64,000 bases of DNA, from assembly GCF_040361275.1 (NCBI RefSeq), contig NZ_APNH01000005.1, positions 1 to 64,000 of the forward strand, in the 5' to 3' direction. A model generated the notes under the pieces. It did not search any database. It saw only the letters and a program-made list of their open reading frames with translations, and was not told the DNA's origin. Positions 36,402 to 46,542 of this stretch are shown here, piece by piece (position 1 is the first letter of the stretch; the number at the start of each line of letters is the position of its first letter). The translations under genes were made by a program, and so were the position numbers. The DNA is from Salinisphaera sp. T31B1. GTDB lineage: Bacteria > Pseudomonadota > Gammaproteobacteria > Nevskiales > Salinisphaeraceae.

Positions 36402-37820
36402 ATGAGTTCATCCGCGCCCGCTGCTACCCGTACGGATTCGCTGGAAGCCCATTTGAAGCGTGAAAACCCGCTGCTGCTGGAACCGCTGGCCGAATTCCGC
36501 CGGCTGGACGCCATTGCGCGTCGCATGGGCCTGCTCGCCCGGCACGAGAGTTTCACACGGCGCGTGCCGTGGTGGCCGGTGATCTCGCTGCTGGGCACCT
36601 TTTCGGCGGGCAAGTCGAGTTTCATCAACAGCTATGTCGGCAAGAATCTTCAGCGCACCGGCAACCAGGCCGTCGACGACCGGTTTTCGGTGATCTGCTA
36701 CGGCGAGGACGCGGAACCGCGGACGCTGCCCGGTTCGGCGCTGGATGCCGATCTGCGGTTTCCCTTCTACCGAATCAGCGGTGATATCGACGATGTGGCC
36801 GCCGGAGAAGGCCAGCGCATCAACAACTATCTGCAGTTGCGCACCTGTCAGTCCGAGGCCGTACGCGGCAAGATCCTGCTCGACTCGCCCGGCTTCGATG
36901 CGGACAGCCAGCGTTCTGCGACGCTGCGTATCACCGATCGGATCATCGACCTGTCCGATCTGGTACTGGTGTTCTTCGATGCGAGACATCCGGAGCCGGG
37001 TGCAATGCGCGACACGCTCGAACACCTGGTCGCAAAGACCATCCACCGCGACGACGCGTCGAAGTTCGTGTTCGTGCTCAACCAGATCGATGCGACTGCG
37101 CGCGAAGACAATCCCGAGGATATCGTGGCCGCCTGGCAGCGGGCGCTGGCCTCCAGCGGGCTGACCGCCGGGCGATTTCTGCGGATCTATGACGAGGCGT
37201 CGGCGGCTCCGATCGAAAACGAGGCCTTGGCTCAGCGCTTCAAAGCCAAGAAGGATGAAGATCTGGCAGAGATCCATCGGCGGATGACCGGCGTCGAAGT
37301 CGATCGCGCCTACCGCGTGGTCGAGCTGATGACCAGCGCTGCCGACACGCTGGCCGGCGAGGCTGGGGTGGGTCATCTGCAAACCCTGCGAACACGTTGG
37401 CGCAATCGCACGCTGGCCTTTGACGCGTTGATCGCCGTGCCGTTGCTGGCCGGGGTCGCTGCGGCATTTGTCTGGGCGCCCCGGGCGACCCGCGAGCTTG
37501 GCGCCACGCTGTTGAGCGGCCGGCCGGCTGGCTGGCTCATGCTGGCGCTTATCGTCACCCTGCTGGGGGCGATCCACTTTGGGGTTCGTTCGCTGGTCGC
37601 CACGCGGATCGCGCGCTCTATCGCACCGGCCTCGCAGCAGCCGTTCGATCTGGATATACGCCGGGCGTTCGTGGCCAATACGCGCTGGTGGCGCAGTGTG
37701 TTCGGCGCGCATCCCAAGGGCTGGACGATGCTTGCACGGCGTCGTGTCGCCAAGATCCGCAGCAAGCAGGAGACGATCATCCGCCGACTCAACGATCGCT
37801 TCACCCAGCCGTCGGGTTGA
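36402..37820 (+). CDS. Dynamin-like GTPase with C-terminal membrane segments
   Basis: A 472-residue protein with a dynamin/EHD-type GTPase domain. The P-loop GTFSAGKSS is at residues 65-73, G3 DSPG at 161-164 and G4 NQID at 227-230. Two hydrophobic segments near 345-367 and 385-405 end a helical region, so it probably anchors in the inner membrane. Bacterial dynamin-like proteins remodel or repair membranes, but this one has no partner gene and no fusion. A coiled-coil lipoprotein gene follows 200 bases later. The start at 36402 has AGAGAG upstream. Confidence 0.85.
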   Translation: MSSSAPAATRTDSLEAHLKRENPLLLEPLAEFRRLDAIARRMGLLARHESFTRRVPWWPVISLLGTFSAGKSSFINSYVGKNLQRTGNQAVDDRFSVICYGEDAEPRTLPGSALDADLRFPFYRISGDIDDVAAGEGQRINNYLQLRTCQSEAVRGKILLDSPGFDADSQRSATLRITDRIIDLSDLVLVFFDARHPEPGAMRDTLEHLVAKTIHRDDASKFVFVLNQIDATAREDNPEDIVAAWQRALASSGLTAGRFLRIYDEASAAPIENEALAQRFKAKKDEDLAEIHRRMTGVEVDRAYRVVELMTSAADTLAGEAGVGHLQTLRTRWRNRTLAFDALIAVPLLAGVAAAFVWAPRATRELGATLLSGRPAGWLMLALIVTLLGAIHFGVRSLVATRIARSIAPASQQPFDLDIRRAFVANTRWWRSVFGAHPKGWTMLARRRVAKIRSKQETIIRRLNDRFTQPSG

Positions 37821-37950
37821 GCGCGGCTGCCGGCGGGCCGCCGGGCGCTGCACGAATTCGATCCGGCGGACGCGCCGGGTCGAAGTGGTCGAGCCATCGC
37901 GATAATGGCCGGCGAAAGGCAACGTTATGTTTCGTAGATAAAAAATTGTT

Positions 37951-38009
37951 CCTCGCTGCATCTGCGAGGCGGTCGGTCATCGTACCCGCGACGGTTTTTG
38001 CAAACGTCG
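37951..38009 (+). other. Tandem hairpins in lipoprotein leader
   Basis: Two inverted repeats lie just upstream of the lipoprotein gene: CCTCGC-N7-GCGAGG (37951-37969) and CGACG-N11-CGTCG (37989-38009). The AT-rich stretch 37928-37950 before them is a likely promoter region. They could form 5'-UTR hairpins. Confidence 0.35.
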
Positions 38010-38021
38010 AGGAAGACAACG

Positions 38022-38558
38022 ATGTCCTATCGATCAACTATCATGCTGACGCTTCTCAGCGGCCTGATCGCCGGCTGTGCCAGCCAGCCGCCCACCTTCG
38101 GCGATCGAGTGCTCGCCGACGGACAGAACCGGGTGGAAATCGCCCGCCAGTGGGAGCAAGGCAGCGAGGCGGCCAAGCGCGGCGAAGATCAGATCAAGCA
38201 GGGGCGGCGCCAGGTCGACAAGGGGCGCGCCGATCTTCGCGAGGGCCAGAAGCTGATCGCCACCGGCAACGCCGCCGTAAAGGAAAGCCGTCAGGCGTAT
38301 CGATCGCTGGCACAGGCCGGCGAGGCCGCGGTATCGGCTCGGGATGCCGGTCAACGCAACAAGCGCCTGGAACGTATCGCCACCCGTTGGCGCGAAGGCG
38401 AAGACCGGATCCGTCAGGGGCGGGAACGCGTCGAGCGTGCCAACGAGCGAATCGAAAAGGGGCAGGACCAGCTGCGCCGGGGACAGCAGTTGATCGACCA
38501 CGGTCGTGACCAGATGCAGGCTGCCGAAACCCGCTACCAGCGAAAGACACAATCATGA
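38022..38558 (+). CDS. Coiled-coil lipoprotein
   Basis: A 178-residue protein with a short lipoprotein signal peptide and lipobox LIAGC (Cys19). The rest is almost entirely charged helix rich in Gln, Arg, Glu and Lys with repeated GQ/RxG spacing (for example QIKQGRRQVDKGRADLREG), predicted to be a long coiled coil. It is probably periplasmic and tethered to a membrane, perhaps structurally like Lpp or YqiK-associated spacers, but no family name can be given. The start follows GAGGAAG by six bases. A bidirectional terminator follows. Confidence 0.75.
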   Translation: MSYRSTIMLTLLSGLIAGCASQPPTFGDRVLADGQNRVEIARQWEQGSEAAKRGEDQIKQGRRQVDKGRADLREGQKLIATGNAAVKESRQAYRSLAQAGEAAVSARDAGQRNKRLERIATRWREGEDRIRQGRERVERANERIEKGQDQLRRGQQLIDHGRDQMQAAETRYQRKTQS

Positions 38559-38625
38559 GTGCCCGGCGCACATGATATGAACCGAGCGCGGGCCGGACGG
38601 GCGCGCATTCGACACCGCGAATATG

Positions 38626-38653
38626 AAGAAGCCGGGCGATCGCCCGGCTTCTT
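38626..38653. terminator. Bidirectional rho-independent terminator
   Basis: A perfect 28-bp palindrome AAGAAGCCGGGCGA/TCGCCCGGCTTCTT with short T/A tails, between the lipoprotein gene and the convergent aldolase-family gene. Confidence 0.85.
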
Positions 38654-38680
38654 TCGTCGCGCGAATACGGCGCTGGAGAC

Positions 38681-39439
38681 TCAGCTGGCGTAGTCGCTGC
38701 CCATGCGTTCGAGCTTGCGGATCAGCGCCGGCCAGGCCAGCTTGCTGCCCTTGCCGAGGCTCTGTGCCTGGTCGGCCGTGGTATCAAGCGCGTCCTGATT
38801 GGGCAGATAGGGCTTGCCCATGGCCATCGTCCGTACCTGAATCTGGCAGGCCTTCATCAGGAAATACATATAGGTGAACGCTTCGCCCACGTCCTTGCCC
38901 ACGGTCAGCGTGCCGTGGTTGCGCAGCAGCATGATGTCCTTATCACCGAGATCGGCGACGAGCCGCTCGCGCTCTTCCAGATTCAGGGCCACGCCCTCGT
39001 ATTCGTGGAAGGTGATATGGGGGATACACAGCATGGCCGTCTGGCTCAACGGCAGCAGTCCGTCTTCGTGGGCGCTGACCGCAACCCCGTCGGCCGCATG
39101 CAGATGCAGTACTGCGCCGGCCTGTTCACGCGCCATGTGCACCGCGCTGTGAATAGTGAAACCGGCCGGGTTGACGCGGTTGGTCGCGCCCGGATCCACG
39201 ATCTCGCCGTTCTCGTCGACCTTGATCAACGACGACGCAGTGATCTCGTCGAACAGAAAGCCGTAGGGGTTGATCAGAAAATGATGCTCGGGGCCGGGTA
39301 CACGGGCCGACAGGTGCGTGAACACCAGGTCGTCCCAGCCATACAGATGGACCAGCCGATAGGCGGCGGCGAGGTCCTTGCGAACCTCCCATTCCGCATC
39401 GCTCATGTCGGGTTTACGGGCGGTTGCAGTGACGGACAT
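38681..39439 (-). CDS. Class II aldolase/adducin-family protein
   Basis: A 252-residue class II aldolase/adducin domain protein. Zinc ligands His112, His114 (VLHLHAADG) and His175 (LLRNHGTLT) are in place, as in L-fuculose-1-phosphate aldolase relatives. The pattern suits aldolases and also decarboxylases or epimerases of the family, so the reaction is open. A GGAGG is five bases before the ATG. It is a single gene, separated by 84 bases from the unknown membrane protein transcribed in the same direction. Confidence 0.87.
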   Translation of the reverse strand: MSVTATARKPDMSDAEWEVRKDLAAAYRLVHLYGWDDLVFTHLSARVPGPEHHFLINPYGFLFDEITASSLIKVDENGEIVDPGATNRVNPAGFTIHSAVHMAREQAGAVLHLHAADGVAVSAHEDGLLPLSQTAMLCIPHITFHEYEGVALNLEERERLVADLGDKDIMLLRNHGTLTVGKDVGEAFTYMYFLMKACQIQVRTMAMGKPYLPNQDALDTTADQAQSLGKGSKLAWPALIRKLERMGSDYAS

Positions 39440-39523
39440 CGTCGCCTCCGGAGTGCTCGAAAATAAACGGGATCATGAAAGGTAGACCGTACACGGTGGC
39501 TGGTCAATCGAGGCGTTTTGCAG

Positions 39524-41056
39524 CTACCAGATCATCCAGTGGCCCGTCAGCACGCCGTTGAGTACGAACAGCCAGGCACTCAGGACCGCGACGGTAAGCA
39601 GGAAATACAGCCCGTTCCAGCGCCAGGTGATGGCATAGACCGAGCGCCCGGTCAGACCCGACAGAATCAGCATGACCGCGGTGAACGGCGACGACAGCAT
39701 CGACAGTGCCCAGGCGCTCATCAGTGCACTGGCCAGTAGCACGGGCGGCAGGCCGATCGAGCTTGGATCCGGCAACACGCCCAGCAGCAGGGTCGCAGAG
39801 ACGATCGGATTGAGTCCGCACTGAGCCAGCATGACGATCATCAGCATCGCAGCCACGGCCGCCGCCGGGCCGTGCAGGTTGGATGCCAGCAGCCAGGCGC
39901 TTAGCTGCTCGGTATCGACCAGGGGCGCGATCAGTGCGCCCAGAAAACCCGAGCCGCCGAGGATGGCGATCTCGACGCGATTCGCGCCGAAGATCAGGCG
40001 CGCATGGCGCCACAGCAACAGTCCGGCCCGGCGGGCGCCGGTGCCGCCGCCGAGCCGGCGTCGTTGCAGCGCCAGCCAGACGAACGAACTCAGCGGGCAT
40101 GCGATGAGCACGGCCACCGGCAGGCTCAGATCGAGCAGGCCGGCCACCATGAACACCGACGCCGTGATCGCCGCGGCCAGCAGGCCGAAGCGGATGAAGG
40201 CGGCCAGTGAGGCCGGGCGTGGTTCGGGCAGGGCGAGCCCCGTGGGCGCGGGACGCTGCAGCCAGTCGAAAAGCCAACCCAGTGCAAACACCAGTGCTGC
40301 GGTGGGAAGGGCCAGCGGCACCAGATCCCAGTAGGTCAGATACGGCATGTTCGACAGGATCACCGCCACCGTGATCGATAGCGGCGAGGCCAGCGGCACC
40401 ATGGCAAAGCCGCGCAGCATGGCCAGCATCATGCGCCGCTCGCGGGTGGCACGAATCGATTCGTGGCCGCCGGCCGCCGTGAGCGTGTTGCTACGTTTGA
40501 TCAGCGCGCCGAACAGGCTGAGCACACCGATATTGACGATAATGCCGAACAGCCCGGTGCCGGCCGCCAGAATCGGGTAGCGGCGGCTCGGCGACTGGCG
40601 AATCAGCGACTGCCCGGCCTGGCGAATCAACCGCGAGCGCAGCGCGGCCACCCGCAGCATGCCCAGTGCCGATACGAAGGTGGCAAAGAAGCAGAAGCGG
40701 TCGAGTGCGGCGGCCAGCAGTTCGCTGGCATCCTCACGCCACAGCGCAATGGCCAATGCGACACCGAGCCCGACCAGCAACAGCGATTTTGCCAGACGGC
40801 TCTGGGCGCGCCACTGGGCGGCCAGATAAACGATCAGGGCCAGGCGGGCAGGCCAATAGGCCAGTTCGATATCGGCGGTGATACGAACAAGCGTGAGCAC
40901 CATGCACGCCGGCAGGCTGTAGTCGGCGGCGCGCTGCCATAGCGGCCGACTCGGGTGCATGCGGCTGGCGATCGCCACGCTCACGCGGACATCGGTCGAG
41001 GTCTGGTGGCCATCCGTGGCCGCGCTGTCTGGCGCCGGCGGCCAGCGGCCGAGCAA
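39524..41056 (-). CDS. Polytopic membrane protein of unknown function
   Basis: Up to 510 residues with about twelve hydrophobic helices after a 40-residue polar N-terminus. The two-halved layout with a central loop (residues 255-275), and paired hairpin-like segments near 215-235 and 440-470 (PLSITVAVILS; SSPFTAVMLILSG), suggest an ion-transporter-like permease with an inverted repeat. I do not recognise a family. The start is uncertain, since no ribosome binding site is clear at 41056 and an ATG near 40960 is possible. No neighbour suggests a substrate. Confidence 0.7.
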   Translation of the reverse strand: MLGRWPPAPDSAATDGHQTSTDVRVSVAIASRMHPSRPLWQRAADYSLPACMVLTLVRITADIELAYWPARLALIVYLAAQWRAQSRLAKSLLLVGLGVALAIALWREDASELLAAALDRFCFFATFVSALGMLRVAALRSRLIRQAGQSLIRQSPSRRYPILAAGTGLFGIIVNIGVLSLFGALIKRSNTLTAAGGHESIRATRERRMMLAMLRGFAMVPLASPLSITVAVILSNMPYLTYWDLVPLALPTAALVFALGWLFDWLQRPAPTGLALPEPRPASLAAFIRFGLLAAAITASVFMVAGLLDLSLPVAVLIACPLSSFVWLALQRRRLGGGTGARRAGLLLWRHARLIFGANRVEIAILGGSGFLGALIAPLVDTEQLSAWLLASNLHGPAAAVAAMLMIVMLAQCGLNPIVSATLLLGVLPDPSSIGLPPVLLASALMSAWALSMLSSPFTAVMLILSGLTGRSVYAITWRWNGLYFLLTVAVLSAWLFVLNGVLTGHWMIW

Positions 41057-41371
41057 ACTGAGTTGGTTAGATCACGCCTGGGCCGGAACACGCGGCATCC
41101 TTGTTGCTGACTCGTAGCGCAGGGCAGCCGATGCGCTGCGGGGCCGGTTGCGTTGTGCACTGTCTCCGCCTATTCTCTGCACGTCAAGTTTTAAAACAGC
41201 GTTTCACTGTGCGGCACTGCGCGCGTTGGCGCGTGTACGCGATCGGCGTGCAGTATATAGCGCAAACACGCTTTAATGCGTCGGGCCGGACCCGTGCCGC
41301 AGCTAGGTAATGCGGCGACAGCCCCCGACCGACGCCGCGAATGGCCTTCGACGATCTGTGCTGGAGAACTC
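41057..41371. other. Divergent intergenic region upstream of thiolase-gcdH operon
   Basis: 315 bases, no gene. It holds the AAAC-NNN-GTTT palindrome at 41193-41205, a weaker copy AAAC-ACG-CTTT at 41264-41274 and a TATATA hexamer at 41254-41259. It is the regulatory region of the thiolase-gcdH operon and probably of the divergent membrane protein. Confidence 0.55.
41193..41205 (+). promoter_or_regulatory. PsrA-like operator AAAAC-AGC-GTTTC upstream of thiolase-gcdH
   Basis: Inverted AAAC/GTTT with a three-base spacer, 166 bases before the thiolase start. It has the same sequence form as the sites at 22016 and 23871. A degenerate second copy follows at 41264. Confidence 0.55.
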
Positions 41372-42576
41372 ATGCTAGACGCTTATATATATGACGGTCT
41401 GCGGACCGCGTTCGGCCGCCATGCGGGCGCCCTGGCGCCGGTGCGCCCCGATGACATGCTGGCGGCGGTCATCAAGACCGTGGTCGGCCGTAACGGTTTC
41501 GATCCGGCGAAATACGAAGACGTAATCGCCGGTTGTACTAATCAGGCCGGTGAAGACGCTCGCAACGTGGCCCGACATGCCGGCCTGCTCGCAGGCCTGC
41601 CGGTATCGGTGGCTGGACAGACCGTCAACCGGCTGTGTGGCAGCGGACTGGCTGCGATCGTGGATGCCGCGCGTGCGGTCTCGGCCGACGAGGGAGAGCT
41701 GATCATCGCCGGCGGCGTGGAGTCGATGAGCCGCGCGCCGTTCGTGATGGCCAAGGCCGACAAGGCCTATTCGCGCAACATGTCGGTCTTCGATTCCACC
41801 ATCGGTGCCCGCTTCCCCAACCCGCGGATCCTATCCGAATACGGCGCCGATGCGATGCCCGACACGGCCCAGAACGTGGCCGACGACTTCGGCATCTCGC
41901 GCGAAGCCGCCGATGCCTACGCCGCCCAATCGCAGGCACGCTATGAGGCCGCGCGTGCGGACGGGTTCTTCGACGAAGAAATCATGCCGCTGGAGGTCTC
42001 CCAAGGCCGCAAGAAGCCGGCGCTCACGATCGACGCCGACGAGCATCCGCGCCCCGGCAGCACGGCCGACAAGCTCGCCGAGCTTCCGCCCATCGTCAAG
42101 GACGGCATCATCACCGCCGGCAATGCCTCGGGCGTGAACGACGGCGCGGGCGCGCTGATCATCGGCTCGAAGAAGGCCGGTGAGGCCGCCGGTATTGCAC
42201 CTCGCGGGCGCATCATCGCCGGGGGCGTCATGGGCGTGCCGCCGCGCGTGATGGGGCTGGGCCCGGTCGGTGCCTGCCGCAAGGTGCTCGATCGCGCGGG
42301 ACTGACGCTCGACGACATGGACGTCATCGAGATCAACGAAGCGTTTGCTGCACAGGTGCTGGGTTGCTGCCACGAACTCGGCCTGCAGGGCGACGACGAA
42401 CGTCTCAATCCCAACGGCGGCGCGATCGCCGTCGGTCATCCGCTGGGGGCCTCTGGGGCGCGTCTGGCACTGACCGGCCTGCGTCAGCTGGAACGTATCA
42501 ACGGACGCTACGCGCTGATCAGCCTGTGCATCGGCATCGGTCAGGGCGTGGCCATGCTTATCGAGAGGACACCGAA

Positions 42577-42580
<4 letters not shown>
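41372..42580 (+). CDS. Acetyl-CoA acyltransferase (thiolase)
   Basis: A 402-residue type I degradative thiolase that cleaves 3-ketoacyl-CoA with CoA. Catalytic residues are Cys89 ([11 protein letters not shown]), His356 ([11 protein letters not shown]) and Cys386 (LCIGIGQG). The N-terminal [14 protein letters not shown] and RFPNPR segments are those of 3-oxoadipyl-CoA/acetyl-CoA acyltransferases of the PcaF group, so the substrate could be a dicarboxylyl-CoA or a fatty 3-ketoacyl-CoA. CTGGAG precedes the ATG. Its stop overlaps the gcdH start (ATGA). Confidence 0.92.
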
Positions 42581-43743
<1,163 letters not shown>

Positions 43744-43766
43744 TCCCTCGCCAGGCTCGCTAGACG

Positions 43767-43808
43767 ACAGGCCCGTGCGTTCATTCGTACGGGCCTGTTT
43801 CGTTTGCA
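43767..43808 (+). terminator. Rho-independent terminator after gcdH
   Basis: ACAGGCCCGT / ACGGGCCTGT stem (43767-43776 with 43789-43798) around a 12-base loop that can pair partly, then TTCGTTT. It lies 24 bases after the gcdH stop. Confidence 0.85.
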
Positions 43809-44168
43809 GTCGGTGCAGGCCGCGCGGCGGCGCGCCGGCGCCGAAGTATCGGCACAACCTGAAGATAGAACTTTGTAGCGCCGATCTGACTCGGATCACT
43901 TCAAGTTAATTGGGAAAATAAGCCCTAAAATGCCGATACGGCAACTGGCGTGTTTCAAACCCTGAGCCCGGCGCGGGCGCTCGTCTGATCGGCCCTGGTC
44001 TGCCAGCGATCGATCTTCGGGCCGGCTGTAGGCCGCAAACAGCGGTCAGGCCTTCACAGGCGCGATACGTCGACGATGCACGAGGTAGCTGCCTGTCTCT
44101 GGCCGGCGGCGGCCGACGATCGCGCGTCCCCGATCGTATCGAGCGCGCCCGGTGCCACGGAAGAGGCG
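43809..44168. other. Gene-free region after gcdH
   Basis: 360 bases, convergent ends on both sides. A short AT-rich patch (43902-43935, including TTAATTGGGAAAATAAG) stands out, but nothing downstream needs a promoter there. No ORF has a ribosome binding site or recognisable product. Confidence 0.45.
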
Positions 44169-44810
44169 CTAGAGTTCATCCTCGAGCCAGCGTTGCAGGC
44201 GTTTACGTGCGCGTCGCTTGGCCATGCGCTTGGTCGTTGTCGCCACCGGACGCATCAGTTCGTTGTCTTGTCCGCGGACGATGAACTTGCGCTGCGCCCC
44301 GACGATACCTCCTTCGGGGCCGTAGCTTGCGATCACCGTGATCTTGAAGTTTTCTACCTCGAGCGTACGGATGGGTTTATTCTCATCGGCGGTCAGGCTC
44401 TTGTGGCGTTTGGCCGTCTGCCGAATCAACGAACGGAATGTCCCTAGATTGATCTGCTCGCCGGATTGCAGCGGTCCCTGACGTGTGACCTCCTGCGGCT
44501 TGTCCTGGCTGTCGCTGGGTTCGGCGCTATCGAAATCGGTGATCGACTCGGTGTACTGACTGTTCTGGGTGCGGATGGTCAGCAGTACGCTGTGGACATA
44601 GATCGGTTCCTGGCTCATGTTGCCGATCAGACATACGGAATCGATCTGCTGCCCCCAACCCTGATTGATCAGTATGCGGGCTCGCCGTTGACGCCTGAAC
44701 CCCGAGAACAATAGCTGTGCATAGAAGACCCATACGGCCAGCGTGCCGACGCTGGCAAAGAAGGACAGGGCCTGTGCGTTATCGTTGATCCATTGCCACA
44801 TGGGGGTCAT
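44169..44810 (-). CDS. Single-pass membrane protein of unknown function
   Basis: 213 residues. One transmembrane helix near residues 14-36 (ALSFFASVGTLAVWVFYAQL) is followed by a long soluble domain with a beta-rich middle (ILINQGWGQQIDSVCLIGN, YVHSVLLTIRTQ) and a very basic C-terminus (KRMAKRRARKRLQRW). It is probably an inner-membrane anchored cytoplasmic protein whose basic tail could meet nucleic acid or lipid head groups. I recognise no domain. It is followed upstream on the same strand by the OhrR-like gene after 97 bases, with no evident operon. Confidence 0.65.
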   Translation of the reverse strand: MTPMWQWINDNAQALSFFASVGTLAVWVFYAQLLFSGFRRQRRARILINQGWGQQIDSVCLIGNMSQEPIYVHSVLLTIRTQNSQYTESITDFDSAEPSDSQDKPQEVTRQGPLQSGEQINLGTFRSLIRQTAKRHKSLTADENKPIRTLEVENFKITVIASYGPEGGIVGAQRKFIVRGQDNELMRPVATTTKRMAKRRARKRLQRWLEDEL

Positions 44811-44907
44811 CGGGCTGAAGCGGCCGCGCAGGATGCGGGCAATACCGCGACCAGGCCATGGGTACTAATACTCAACCCGGGCCCGCCCGGGGCCGCAGCC
44901 CGGTGTC

Positions 44908-45360
44908 TCAGCTCAGCGTCTGGGCGAGCTGCATCAGGCGTTCACGCAGTTCCAGTGCTTCGGGGCGGGACAGTTCGGTATGGCAGAGCATGGAATGAGC
45001 GATCTCGCCGGACTTTTCGCGCAGCTCGCGTCCTTCGTCGGTGAGAAAGATCAGCACGCGTCGTTCGTCGTCGCTGTCGCGCTCACGTACGACGAAGCCG
45101 GCTTTCTCCATGCGCTTGAGCAGCGGGGTGAGTGTGCCGCTGTCCAGGTGCAGCCGCGAACCGAGTTCGCCGACCGAGCGCGGCGTATGCTCCCAGAGGA
45201 CGAGCATCACGAGATACTGGACGTAGGTCAGACCCAGTGGTTCGAGCAATGGCCGATAGGCGCGGATGATGCGGTGCGTCGCGGTATACAACGAAAAGCA
45301 CAGCTGCTCGTGTAATACCGGGAGAGTGTCATCCTGTTCTCGCGGAGAACGTTCACCCAT
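44908..45360 (-). CDS. OhrR-like MarR-family regulator
   Basis: A 150-residue MarR-family protein with the OhrR hallmarks. An N-terminal reactive Cys21 lies in LCFSLYTATHR, then YRPLLEPLGLTYVQYLVMLVLW, and the winged helix has LHLDSGTLTPLLKRME. OhrR represses organic hydroperoxide resistance genes until the Cys is oxidised. The usual neighbour ohr is absent; the adjacent same-strand gene upstream is a luciferase-like monooxygenase. A GAACGTTC palindrome overlaps its first codons (45347-45354) and could be an autoregulatory site. Confidence 0.82.
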   Translation of the reverse strand: MGERSPREQDDTLPVLHEQLCFSLYTATHRIIRAYRPLLEPLGLTYVQYLVMLVLWEHTPRSVGELGSRLHLDSGTLTPLLKRMEKAGFVVRERDSDDERRVLIFLTDEGRELREKSGEIAHSMLCHTELSRPEALELRERLMQLAQTLS

Positions 45361-45438
45361 AAAACTGCCCGTTCAAAATTAACTAGAGCCTACATTGTGT
45401 CGCGTTTTGGCGACGCAGGCCAACAAATTCCGTTTTTT

Positions 45439-46458
45439 TCATCGGCCGATGTCATCGGTGGCGTTGATCTGGTGCATGGCCCGGGCGACCAACTCGTAGC
45501 TGCGCAAGCGTTTCGATGCGTCGTGAATATTGGATACGACCATCACTTCATCGGGCTGCCCGTCGGCGATACGCGCTTCGAGTTCAGCCCGGACCGTATC
45601 GGGGCTGCCGATCACGTGGCGCGAGCGGTTTTCCTGGATCGCCGCACGCTCCATGTCGCTGTAGTCGTAGGCCAACGCCTCTTCGGGCGAGGGCAGGGGT
45701 AGAAATTCGCCCTTGCGCAGGCGTAGCCACATCAGATCGACGGTCGCGGCCAGGTGCTCGGCTTCTTCGTCGGTCGGCGCGCAAATCACCGATACGCCAA
45801 GGATTGCGTGCGGAGCGTCGAACGCGGCCGAGGGCTGGAACGCGCCCCGATAGCGTCGCAGCGCCGGTTCGGCCGGCACCGGGCTGAAATGGCTGGCAAA
45901 GCTGTACCCCATGCCGGCGGCCCCGGCGACATGGGCACTGGCGCCGCTCGAGCCGAGGATCCAGATTGGCGGGAGCTCGACATCGCCCGGGCTGACGGTC
46001 ACGCCGTGGAAGGGGTGCCCCGGGCGCAGCGTATTGCGCGACAGGCCGATCATTTCGTTGAGCAGGTCGGCGAACTGTTCGCCGGATGCCGCGCGCAACG
46101 CGCGGCTGGCACGCTGATCCGAGCCGGGCGCGCGGCCGAGCCCGAGATCGATACGGCCCGGATAGAGCGCTTCGAGCGTCTGGAAGATTTCAGCGACGCG
46201 AAGCGGCGCGTGATTGGGCAGCATGATGCCACCGGAGCCGATACGGATGGACTCGGTCAGGGCGCCGATGCGCGCCAGCAGAACTTCCGGGGCCGAGCTG
46301 GCGATACTCGGCATGCCGTGATGCTCGGAGATCCAATAGCGGCGGTAACCACAGCGCTCGGCCAGACGCGCCAGATCGAGACTGGCCCGGATCGCCTGTG
46401 ACGGTGCTGTGCCGCTCGGCACGGGAACGAGATCGAGGACTGAAAGGTCGGTGCTCAT
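45439..46458 (-). CDS. Luciferase-like (LLM class) flavin-dependent monooxygenase
   Basis: A 339-residue TIM-barrel flavin-dependent oxidoreductase of the bacterial luciferase superfamily (YhbW-like). Family landmarks are RYWISEHHGMPSIASSAPEV near residues 40-58, IRIGSGGIMLPNHAPL near 70-85, and RIDLGLGRAPGSD near 101-113. Substrate unknown; FMNH2-dependent oxidation of an organic compound is expected. It lies 78 bases upstream of the OhrR-like gene on the same strand, so OhrR may control it. AAT-rich sequence between them could hold the regulator promoter. Confidence 0.87.
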   Translation of the reverse strand: MSTDLSVLDLVPVPSGTAPSQAIRASLDLARLAERCGYRRYWISEHHGMPSIASSAPEVLLARIGALTESIRIGSGGIMLPNHAPLRVAEIFQTLEALYPGRIDLGLGRAPGSDQRASRALRAASGEQFADLLNEMIGLSRNTLRPGHPFHGVTVSPGDVELPPIWILGSSGASAHVAGAAGMGYSFASHFSPVPAEPALRRYRGAFQPSAAFDAPHAILGVSVICAPTDEEAEHLAATVDLMWLRLRKGEFLPLPSPEEALAYDYSDMERAAIQENRSRHVIGSPDTVRAELEARIADGQPDEVMVVSNIHDASKRLRSYELVARAMHQINATDDIGR

Positions 46459-46503
46459 GACGGGGTCCGGACCGGAACTGTAGTCGATCTAGATGGGCAC
46501 GAT

Positions 46504-46525
46504 ACGGCGTGTTTGCAAACGCCGT
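46504..46525. other. Hairpin/palindrome ACGGCG...CGCCGT around GTTTGCAAAC
   Basis: ACGGCG and CGCCGT flank a core containing the perfect palindrome GTTTGCAAAC (46511-46520). It sits between the Pmp3 stop and the monooxygenase start. It could be a terminator without T-run or an operator for the monooxygenase. Confidence 0.4.
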
Positions 46526-46542
46526 ACCGTGCCGATATCCGG

